NCBI GenBank assembly: GCA_028703645.1 | Contig: JAQVML010000058.1 | Span: forward strand, 1-7,302 | Length of the DNA stretch: 7,302 nucleotides | Direction: 5' to 3' | Origin: Eubacteriales bacterium | GTDB taxonomy: Bacteria > Bacillota > Clostridia > Christensenellales > CAG-138 | Shown: positions 1 to 4,471 of the stretch, one piece after another | How the letters are laid out: each line of letters starts with the position of its first letter | How positions within the stretch are numbered: the first letter of the stretch is position 1 | Notes under the pieces: model-generated | The model's database searches: none | The model's input: the letters and a program-made list of their open reading frames with translations, nothing else | Told to the model about the DNA's origin: nothing | Made by a program: the position numbers and the translations under genes

Positions 1-980
1 ACGTCGATGACGTTATCGAGAAAATGCACGGCCTGCTCCACCGTGGTTTTCAGCAGGTCAAAATCAAACTTCACCACATCGTCTTCGGTGTTCAGGAGCG
101 TGACGAGATCGATGGAACCCAGATTGCAGCTCTCATACGGCAGCAACGGCTGCTCGCCGCAGGGGTTCGTGCTCTCAATTTCGCCAATGGAGGGAACGAC
201 GTTGTCTCGATTGAGGCGATCGAGGAAGACGATTCCCGGTTCGCCGGTCGCCCAGGCCGCGTCCACGATTTCGTCGAACACCGCGCGCGCGCTGAGCTGG
301 GAAACGCTCTGTTTCGTCTTGGGATCGATCAGGTCATAGTTTTCGTTTGCCTCGACGGCGCGCATGAACGCCTCCGTCAGACCCACGGAGATGTTGAAGT
401 TGTTGATGTCGCTGGTGTTGCTCTTGCAGCGAATGAATTCGAGGATGTCCGGGTGATCCACGCGCAGAATGCCCATGTTGGCGCCGCGCCGCGTGCCGCC
501 CTGCTTGACCGCCTCGGTTGCGACGTTGAACACGCGCATAAAGCTCACGGGCCCGCTTGCGACGCCGCCCGTGGAGCGAACGGTCGCGCCCTTTTGCCGC
601 AGACGCGAGAAGGAAAAGCCCGTGCCACCGCCGGATTTGTGGATGAGCGCCGCGTTCTTCACCGCCTCGAAGATCTCCTCCATACTGTCGCCAACAGGCA
701 ACACAAAACAGGCGGAGAGCTGCCCAAGCGGACGACCCGCGTTCATCAGCGTCGGCGAATTCGGCAGAAAGCGCAGCGAGGTCATCAGCTCGTAAAACGA
801 GTCTGCGGTTTCCGCTACATCCGCTTGTTCATCATAGATCGCGTCCGCGGCCGCAACCGCGCGCGCGACGCGGCGAAAGAGACCCTCTACGTCCTCCGTC
901 ACGTGTCCCAGTTCGTTTTTTGCCAGATACCGCTTTTCGAGTACCTTCATCGCGTTGTCATTGATACCACCAATTGCCAT
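1..980 (-). CDS. nrdJ: Class II (adenosylcobalamin-dependent) ribonucleotide reductase, N-terminal part
   Basis: Reduces ribonucleotides to deoxyribonucleotides for DNA synthesis in the cytoplasm, using coenzyme B12 to make a cysteine thiyl radical. The 326 visible codons begin MAIGGINDNAMKVLEKRYL and lead straight into the catalytic barrel. I see FLPNSPTLMNAG (71-82), the first redox cysteine C91 in QLSACFVLP, HKSGGGTGFSFSRLR (114-128), GGTRRGANMG (161-170), and NPCGEQPLLPYESC with N272, C274, E276 and C285. The 11-residue gap from C274 to C285 matches the radical and second redox cysteines of class II enzymes (C322/C333 in Thermotoga NrdJ, family knowledge). No ATP-cone precedes the barrel. 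The start at 980 has a GGGCGGG/AAGGGG-like ribosome binding site; ATG at 950 is an alternative. The 3' half lies outside the window; family members usually exceed 700 residues. Class II rather than class I is inferred from the motif pattern, because the cobalamin-binding part is not fully visible. Confidence 0.95.
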   Translation of the reverse strand, partial: MAIGGINDNAMKVLEKRYLAKNELGHVTEDVEGLFRRVARAVAAADAIYDEQADVAETADSFYELMTSLRFLPNSPTLMNAGRPLGQLSACFVLPVGDSMEEIFEAVKNAALIHKSGGGTGFSFSRLRQKGATVRSTGGVASGPVSFMRVFNVATEAVKQGGTRRGANMGILRVDHPDILEFIRCKSNTSDINNFNISVGLTEAFMRAVEANENYDLIDPKTKQSVSQLSARAVFDEIVDAAWATGEPGIVFLDRLNRDNVVPSIGEIESTNPCGEQPLLPYESCNLGSIDLVTLLNTEDDVVKFDFDLLKTTVEQAVHFLDNVID

Positions 981-1065
981 AGGAAATCCCGCCCCTTATC
1001 GATGTTTATACTGTGTATTTGGTTATGCTTTGTTTATAAAAGCGCAGGCCGTTTGAGAAGACAAG

Positions 1066-1082
1066 GCGCCTGGTTCAGGCGC
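1066..1082 (-). other. Perfect stem-loop at the predicted 5' end of the nrdJ mRNA
   Basis: A perfect inverted repeat of 7 bp (GCGCCTG/CAGGCGC) with a 3-base loop. If the candidate -10 at 1089-1094 is right, transcription starts near 1082, so this hairpin would be the first structure of the nrdJ leader, about 100 bases before the start codon. Hairpins at the extreme 5' end commonly protect mRNAs from 5'-dependent decay; that role here is inference. It lacks a T-run on the minus strand, so it is not a terminator. Confidence 0.5.
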
Positions 1083-1088
1083 AAATTC

Positions 1089-1117
1089 AGCATAGCACCA
1101 TATCTAGTATCAAACAA
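1089..1117 (-). promoter_or_regulatory. Candidate nrdJ promoter
   Basis: On the minus strand a -35-like TTGTTT (1117-1112) is separated by exactly 17 bases from a -10-like TATGCT (1094-1089). Hexamer matches are modest (3/6 and 4/6). The placement gains support from the NrdR-like box filling the spacer and from the leader hairpin at the predicted start of transcription. It would give a leader of about 100 bases before nrdJ. Confidence 0.45.
1095..1110 (-). promoter_or_regulatory. NrdR-like box, promoter-proximal
   Basis: Read on the minus strand, ATACTAGATATGGTGC matches the remembered NrdR box consensus (acaCwAtATaTwGtgt) at 12 of 16 positions. NrdR is the zinc-finger/ATP-cone repressor of ribonucleotide reductase genes in most bacteria. 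The box lies between the candidate -35 and -10 of nrdJ, where a repressor would block RNA polymerase. The paired box 32 bp upstream makes chance less likely. Confidence 0.6.
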
Positions 1118-1126
1118 GACTTGACA

Positions 1127-1142
1127 TAACCAGATATTGCGA
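1127..1142 (-). promoter_or_regulatory. NrdR-like box, promoter-distal
   Basis: The minus-strand sequence TCGCAATATCTGGTTA matches the NrdR consensus at about 10 of 16 positions and shares the ATATCTGG/ATATGG core with its partner. The two boxes are exactly 32 bp apart, about three helical turns. This is the spacing known for cooperative NrdR binding (boxes of 16 bp with a linker of 15-16 bp). Confidence 0.5.
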
Positions 1143-1253
1143 GTTTACAGATCGTTTACTCTTGTTACACACTGACTTTAGTTTCGGGTTCACCGGCGTT
1201 TATTTCACGATAAAATTCAAGCAAATATCGACGAAAAACACCCGAAAACAAGC

Positions 1254-1286
1254 AAAAAATCCGGAGGAAATTCCCCCGGATTTTGT
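1254..1286 (-). terminator. Rho-independent terminator of the MBL-fold hydrolase gene
   Basis: Arms at 1256-1267 and 1273-1284 pair with one A-C mismatch around a 5-base loop. Read on the minus strand the stem is followed by TTTTTT, a proper U-tract. It lies about 65 bases past the stop codon at 1350. On the plus strand the tail is TTTTG, so it might act in both directions, but no plus-strand gene needs it. Confidence 0.8.
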
Positions 1287-1349
1287 CGTGATGATCGATG
1301 TAACGATGCCGTAACGCAGGGTGAATTTAAAAAAATCACTCTCAAAAAG

Positions 1350-1997
1350 TCAATTGCGCTTGTAGTCCAGTATCAGCAGTCTGCGGTCGCCGAGTGTTTC
1401 GCGCGTGAGGGTTGCGGTGTTTGCGTTGAGGTGATGCACCCGCCGCGTCGCGTTCGCGGCAAGCAGCGGCTCCAGCCCTTCAATGTTAAAGTGCAGCGCG
1501 GGTGTTTTGTAGTGCATCGGAATCAGCACTTTTGCATTGAGGCGGTCGGCAAGCGTTGTCGCCATCTTTGCATTCAGCGTAAACACACCGCCGATCGGCG
1601 CGAGCAAAATGTCGATATCGCCGATTTGTTCGATGATCTCGTCCGAGAGCATATGACCAAGGTCGCCCAGATGCAGCACCTTTAATCCGTCAATTAGATA
1701 GAGAAACACGACGTTTTCTCCGCGATTTGCGCCCTTTGCGTCGTCATGATAGCTCGGGAAACCCGTGACCGGAATTTCTCCTGCGTGAAACTCGCCGGGT
1801 TTGCGGAGAATCTCCGGTGAACCCGCGACGATGGCGAGGCAGTTGTGATCATGGTGCTCATGGCTGATGGTGACCGCGTCGCAAACGAGGTCATGCAGCT
1901 CATAGCCCGTCTCCTGATCGCAAGGGTCTGTTAGAATGGAATAGCCGCTCTCGCTGGTGAGCAGAAAGCAAGAGTGTCCGTACCAGGTAATTTGCAT
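1350..1997 (-). CDS. UlaG-like metallo-beta-lactamase-fold metal-dependent hydrolase
   Basis: A small stand-alone metallo-beta-lactamase-fold protein of the UlaG-like group (COG2220 type), presumably a cytoplasmic two-metal hydrolase with unknown substrate. Numbered from the start chosen here (215 residues), it shows WYGHSCFLL at the N-terminus, TDP, the metal-binding HEHHDH at 46-51, FPSYHDDAKGANRGEN at 81-96, HLGDLGH at 109-115 (further metal ligands) and IPMHYKTP at 159-166. The order and length are complete for the family. ATG at 2003 gives two extra residues, but the site AAAGGAG is then only 2 bases away. From ATG at 1997 the spacing is 8, so I prefer 1997. It follows the unknown gene at 2086-2688 on the same strand by about 90 bases and ends at a terminator, suggesting a two-gene unit. 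Family assignment is firm; the reaction is not predictable. Confidence 0.9.
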   Translation of the reverse strand: MQITWYGHSCFLLTSESGYSILTDPCDQETGYELHDLVCDAVTISHEHHDHNCLAIVAGSPEILRKPGEFHAGEIPVTGFPSYHDDAKGANRGENVVFLYLIDGLKVLHLGDLGHMLSDEIIEQIGDIDILLAPIGGVFTLNAKMATTLADRLNAKVLIPMHYKTPALHFNIEGLEPLLAANATRRVHHLNANTATLTRETLGDRRLLILDYKRN

Positions 1998-2006
1998 AAA
2001 CATTTC

Positions 2007-2012
2007 TCCTTT
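2007..2012 (-). promoter_or_regulatory. Ribosome binding site deciding the MBL hydrolase start
   Basis: AAGGAG on the minus strand is about 8-9 bases before ATG 1997 but only 2-3 bases before ATG 2003. The spacing argues that Met3 of the longer reading is the true start. Confidence 0.65.
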
Positions 2013-2085
2013 ATGTGAAAATAGCCCTGCCGGTTGAGCAGGTTCGTCGTGAAAGCGTCTTTGATTTCACTGGCGAAAAAGATGA

Positions 2086-2688
2086 TCAAAGAACGTGAGC
2101 GGTGTTTATCTCCGGGTTCAACAGCCGCAGAAGCGCGCCACCGAATCCACCGCACTGACCGAGAAGAGCGGGGCGTTCCCGCGGAGGAATTTCGTGAAAG
2201 AGCGTCAGCGCCGCGCGCTCCGCCTTTTGATAGGCGGCCACGCTTTCGTGCGCACGCAGCGCCAGCAGTAATGCGCGGTAAAACGAAGGGACGTTCGGAC
2301 AGCCCGTTCCGCCATGGCGCGATAGTGTTCGCATCCGGTTTTGCGCGTAAGTTTCGCTTCCTGCGTCCGGCGCGGGGGTGGAGGCATTGATTCGCTCCAC
2401 CAGCGCGGAAAAGAACGCGGGCGAAAAATCCAGCAGCAGCCAGCCGTTACGTTCGCGAACCGACTCCACGAGCGTTGCACCATATAGCAAGCTATAGTCG
2501 AGCGCGAGCAGTGTTGTTGCATTACCGCCTTGCGGCGGGCGAACGCTTGCGTGCGCGTCTCGCGCGGGCATATGGATGCTTCGCGCTTTGGGCGCTTGTC
2601 CCAGCGCGCAGCCGAGCGTCTCGGCAATCCGGGCGCGGATTTCGCTTTCATACGGCGGGATCATATATGCAAGTTTATCCATGAACAT
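2086..2688 (-). CDS. Hypothetical protein of 200 residues, unrecognised family
   Basis: I do not recognise this protein. It is soluble, with no signal peptide or membrane helix. The middle has LLALDYSLLYGATLVESV (60-77) then NGWLLLDFSPAFFSALVERI (81-100), a Pro/Ala-rich linker, and YAQNRMRTLSRHG (114-126). The C-terminal third (residues 136-190) is Ala/Leu-rich and probably helical. The YAxxRMxxL pattern followed by helices faintly resembles the DALR anticodon-binding domain of arginyl-tRNA synthetases, but that is only a resemblance. An in-frame TGA sits directly before ATG 2688, so the start is 2688 or ATG 2682; neither has a visible Shine-Dalgarno sequence. It lies upstream of the MBL hydrolase on the same strand. 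Coding is supported by length, a high-GC reading with balanced amino-acid use, and fit to the operon. Confidence 0.75.
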   Translation of the reverse strand: MFMDKLAYMIPPYESEIRARIAETLGCALGQAPKARSIHMPARDAHASVRPPQGGNATTLLALDYSLLYGATLVESVRERNGWLLLDFSPAFFSALVERINASTPAPDAGSETYAQNRMRTLSRHGGTGCPNVPSFYRALLLALRAHESVAAYQKAERAALTLFHEIPPRERPALLGQCGGFGGALLRLLNPEINTAHVL

Positions 2689-2740
2689 TCACGCTGTCAA
2701 TGACCATACACGTTGAGTCGCGTAATTTTACGTTTGATGC

Positions 2741-2776
2741 GATACATTTTATCATTTTTTTGATGAAAATCGTATC
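2741..2776. repeat. Imperfect inverted repeat in the divergent intergenic region
   Basis: The left arm 2741-2754 (GATACATTTTATCA) and right arm 2761-2776 (TGATGAAAATCGTATC) are complementary except for two single-base bulges. They flank a loop of six T. The repeat lies between the start of the minus-strand hypothetical gene and the plus-strand ModE-like gene. It could be an operator for the divergent pair or an RNA hairpin. The T-run is in the loop rather than after the stem, so it is not a standard terminator. Confidence 0.4.
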
Positions 2777-2866
2777 AATTGTGCACCGGAATCATCGATT
2801 TGAGCGTTTCAACGGAGGCGAAAATGTAAACTTACCGCGACGCGCGCTGGCTAGATTGGAATCGTA

Positions 2867-2875
2867 TGATATAAT
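2867..2875 (+). promoter_or_regulatory. Extended -10 promoter of the ModE-like gene and dapF
   Basis: TGATATAAT is a perfect extended -10 element (TGnTATAAT). The -35 position has only a weak CTGGCT (2847-2852, 3/6 with a 17-base spacer), which extended -10 promoters tolerate. Transcription would start near 2882, giving a leader of about 97 bases before the ModE-like start. No terminator is visible between the two downstream genes, so this promoter probably serves both. Confidence 0.6.
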
Positions 2876-2879
2876 ATCC

Positions 2880-2978
2880 GAAAACGTGCGAATCAAAGGT
2901 CGGCAATGCTGAACTGAAATTCACAGAAAAGATGGTTTTCACCCCCTCAACCTGGCTATCATAAAAATGGAGGCCGCT
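2880..2978 (+). other. Leader of about 97 bases upstream of the ModE-like gene
   Basis: GAAAAC at 2880-2885 is complementary to GTTTTC at 2935-2940, which could close a domain of about 60 bases right at the predicted transcript start. Inside are TCGGC-AAT-GCTGA (5 bp with one G-U pair) and TGAA/TTCA. This may be a structured leader, but short complementary arms are frequent by chance, and I recognise no known riboswitch class. In particular I do not see a molybdenum-cofactor riboswitch that I could defend. Confidence 0.3.
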
Positions 2979-3323
2979 ATGCCAAACAAACAGCTGCGCT
3001 GTCAGGTCAGCGTCCGCATTTTCGGAGAAGAGAAATGCTTCGGCCCCGGCGTTGCGGATCTATTGGAGCGGGTTGACCGCCTGCACTCTCTGCGCAAGGC
3101 GACAATCGAGATGGACATGGCCTACAGCAAGGCTTGGAAGATTGTCAAGATTGCGGAATCCAATCTCGGTTTTTCGCTTCTTGTATCGGTCACCGGCGGC
3201 AAAGGCGGCGGCGGCGCGGAACTCACGCCGGACGCGAAGAGCTTTCTTGCGGCGTATCGCAGGTTTGAGGAGTCCGTTCGCAGCTATGCCGACGAAGCGT
3301 TTGTCGAGATCATGGGCGGCTGA
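2979..3323 (+). CDS. ModE-type winged-helix DNA-binding protein, N-terminal domain only
   Basis: A 114-residue transcription regulator matching the N-terminal winged-helix domain of ModE (molybdate regulator; LysR-like HTH). Visible are the HTH LHSLRKATIEMDMAYSKAW (35-53) and the wing TGGKGGGGAELTP (72-84), a hallmark of ModE HTH domains. The C-terminal helix AYRRFEESVRSYADEAF corresponds to the dimerising helix. E. coli ModE is about 260 residues and carries two molybdate-binding MOP domains; these are absent, so the effector, if any, is unknown. ATG at 2967 overlaps the ribosome binding site GGAGG (2969-2973). From ATG 2979 the spacing is 5 bases, so I chose 2979. It is preceded by an extended -10 promoter and followed after 133 bases by dapF with no visible terminator. 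No molybdate transport or cofactor genes are in the window. Confidence 0.9.
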   Translation: MPNKQLRCQVSVRIFGEEKCFGPGVADLLERVDRLHSLRKATIEMDMAYSKAWKIVKIAESNLGFSLLVSVTGGKGGGGAELTPDAKSFLAAYRRFEESVRSYADEAFVEIMGG

Positions 3324-3367
3324 CCGCGAGAGAATATCCACACGTTCCGATAAGGAGAAACGCAGGA

Positions 3368-3415
3368 ATGCAGTTCCTCCAACATGACATAGGCTCAGAA
3401 ATAGAGAAGCAATAG
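3368..3415 (+). CDS. Possible 15-codon leader peptide upstream of dapF
   Basis: ATG 3368 opens MQFLQHDIGSEIEKQ and stops at TAG inside the repeat array. It has AAGGAG 10 bases upstream (3352-3357), the same sequence and spacing as dapF. The stretch ATAAGGAGAAA, six variable bases, then AATGCA is shared with the dapF start 89 bp downstream, and both proteins start MQF. It may be a decayed duplication of the dapF translation start or a real leader peptide. There is no run of regulatory codons (for example lysine) that would suggest classical attenuation. Confidence 0.35.
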   Translation: MQFLQHDIGSEIEKQ

Positions 3416-3440
3416 AGTAGCAATAGAGTAGCAATAGAAT
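3397..3440 (+). repeat. 11-bp tandem repeat, about four copies, before the dapF ribosome binding site
   Basis: The unit AGCAATAGAGT occurs exactly at 3408-3418 and 3419-3429 and with one change at 3430-3440 (AGCAATAGAAT). A degenerate first copy lies at 3397-3407 (AGAAATAGAGA). The unit contains TAG and also makes TAG at each junction. Since 11 is not a multiple of three, stops fall in all three forward frames just before the dapF ribosome binding site (AAGGAG at 3441). Tandem units of this kind can change copy number by slippage; a role in dapF expression is inference. Confidence 0.85.
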
Positions 3441-3456
3441 AAGGAGAAATCCGAAA

Positions 3457-4281
3457 ATGCAATTTACCAAAGTTCACGGACTGGGCAATGATTTTATCAT
3501 TCTGGATGGAAGAACGCAGACGCGGGATTACCCGGCGCTGGCCAAAAAGCTCTGCCACCGACAGACCGGAATCGGCGCGGACGGGTTACTGATTATACAA
3601 AACAGCGTGAGCGCGGATGTGCGCATGCGCATCGTCAACGAAGACGGAAGCGAAGCGGAGATGTGCGGCAACGGCATCCGCTGCTTCGCAAAATACGTCT
3701 ATCAACAAAAGATTGTCGACAAGACCGAATTTTCGGTGGAAACGCTCGCGGGAATCATGCGACCAAAGCTCGTGATGAAAGACGGCGAGGTTTCGGGCGT
3801 AACCGTAGACATGGGTGAGCCGTATTTGGAATGCGCGGAGATTCCCGTCGTCGGCGAAGGGCGCTGCATCGACCGCGAGCTCACGGTGCAAGGGCAAACC
3901 CTGCGCTATACCACCGTGTTGGTCGGCGTTCCGCATACGCTGATCTATGTGGACGATCCCACCGACAAAAAATGGATGAATATGGGCTGGGAGATTGAGC
4001 ACGCGAGCGTGTTCCCCAAGCGCACAAACGTGAACTTCGCCAAGGTGGTAAACGAGCATACGCTCGTGATGCGCACGTTTGAGCGCGGCTGCGGGCCGAC
4101 GCTTGCCTGCGGCACGGGCGCCTGCTCGGCGGCTGTGGCAAGCTTTCTCAACGGAAAGACAGAGCGAAGCGTGGATGTTCAGCTTGAGCTGGGCACGCTG
4201 CACATCGACTGGGCGGAGGATAACCACGTGTACATGACCGGCCCTGCCGAGATTGTGTTTACCGGCGAGATTTTGGTGTAA
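3457..4281 (+). CDS. dapF: Diaminopimelate epimerase
   Basis: Interconverts LL- and meso-diaminopimelate in the cytoplasm without a cofactor, giving the precursor of lysine and of the peptidoglycan cross-link. The 274 residues match the usual family length. MQFTKVHGLGNDF at the start includes the substrate-contacting N11. EMCGNGIRC carries catalytic C70, and CGPTLACGTGACS carries the second catalytic cysteine C218. GVPHTLI (157-163), NVNFA (191-195) and RTFERG (206-211) are also family signatures. Both base residues are intact, so the enzyme should be active. ATG 3457 has AAGGAG 10 bases upstream. It is probably cotranscribed with the ModE-like gene and ends at a strong terminator. No other lysine or DAP pathway gene is in the window. 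Confidence 0.97.
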   Translation: MQFTKVHGLGNDFIILDGRTQTRDYPALAKKLCHRQTGIGADGLLIIQNSVSADVRMRIVNEDGSEAEMCGNGIRCFAKYVYQQKIVDKTEFSVETLAGIMRPKLVMKDGEVSGVTVDMGEPYLECAEIPVVGEGRCIDRELTVQGQTLRYTTVLVGVPHTLIYVDDPTDKKWMNMGWEIEHASVFPKRTNVNFAKVVNEHTLVMRTFERGCGPTLACGTGACSAAVASFLNGKTERSVDVQLELGTLHIDWAEDNHVYMTGPAEIVFTGEILV

Positions 4282-4294
4282 GACAAGGCGTTTT

Positions 4295-4318
4295 CGGGCG
4301 GGCAACCGCCCGTTTTTT
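4295..4318 (+). terminator. Strong rho-independent terminator after dapF
   Basis: A perfect 7-bp stem CGGGCGG/CCGCCCG closed by the GNRA tetraloop GCAA and followed by six T (4313-4318). It begins 14 bases after the dapF stop codon, so it ends the ModE-like/dapF transcript and separates it from the transporter. Confidence 0.95.
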
Positions 4319-4326
4319 GTACCCGA

Positions 4327-4377
4327 ATCGGCGATAAATGGACAATGCATACAGAATCAGAAAGACCCATTGTCATT
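4327..4377 (+). repeat. Long-range inverted repeat upstream of the transporter
   Basis: AATGGACAATG (4327-4337) is complementary to CATTGTCATT (4368-4377) apart from one bulged G, over about 30 intervening bases. A second small hairpin CGGTC-GCCT-GACCG follows at 4409-4422. Both lie between the dapF terminator and the symporter start and could be leader structure or an operator. I see no convincing -35/-10 pair for the transporter here. Confidence 0.4.
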
Positions 4378-4471
4378 GTGAACGGAGTATGATACGCTTT
4401 CTTTCAGACGGTCGCCTGACCGAACCAACTTTTCATTAGATTGCAATTCTTGGGATGGGAGCAATACGAAA

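Larger units (their letters stand above)
981..1349. other. Intergenic region between nrdJ and the MBL-fold hydrolase gene
   Basis: This gap of 369 bases has no credible gene. The nrdJ-proximal 160 bases hold the candidate nrdJ promoter, two NrdR-like boxes and a leader stem-loop. The far end holds the terminator of the minus-strand hydrolase gene, followed by an AT-rich stretch with a weak GTGA/TCAC inverted repeat near 1320-1340. Between about 1143 and 1250 I see nothing specific. Open frames crossing the region on the plus strand are antisense extensions of the nrdJ shadow frame. Confidence 0.7.

Noticed and set aside
981..1090. Cobalamin riboswitch upstream of the B12-dependent reductase
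   Set aside because: No B12-box and no room for the multi-helix cobalamin aptamer; only one small hairpin is present in the leader.
24..1124. Plus-strand open frame of 366 codons over nrdJ
   Set aside because: It is antisense to a clear ribonucleotide reductase; its arginine/histidine/valine-rich composition is typical of a shadow frame and matches no family.
1121..1149. Plus-strand promoter starting with a perfect TTGACA
   Set aside because: The -10 position has only TTTACA (3/6), and no plus-strand gene follows before 2979.
2700..2912. Plus-strand open frame of 70 codons before the ModE-like gene
   Set aside because: No ribosome binding site, it crosses the inverted repeat and the extended -10 promoter, and the translation looks non-coding.
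3397..3440. CRISPR array
   Set aside because: The repeats are 11 bp and directly adjacent with no spacers, so this is a tandem repeat.
3060..3470. Minus-strand frame encoding a hydrophobic Leu/Tyr/Ser-rich stretch over the 11-bp repeats
   Set aside because: The hydrophobic run is only the reverse translation of the tandem repeats; the rest is antisense to the ModE-like gene.
3586..4350. Minus-strand open frame of 254 codons over dapF
   Set aside because: It is fully antisense to an intact dapF and its terminator, with no recognisable motifs and histidine/alanine-rich shadow composition.
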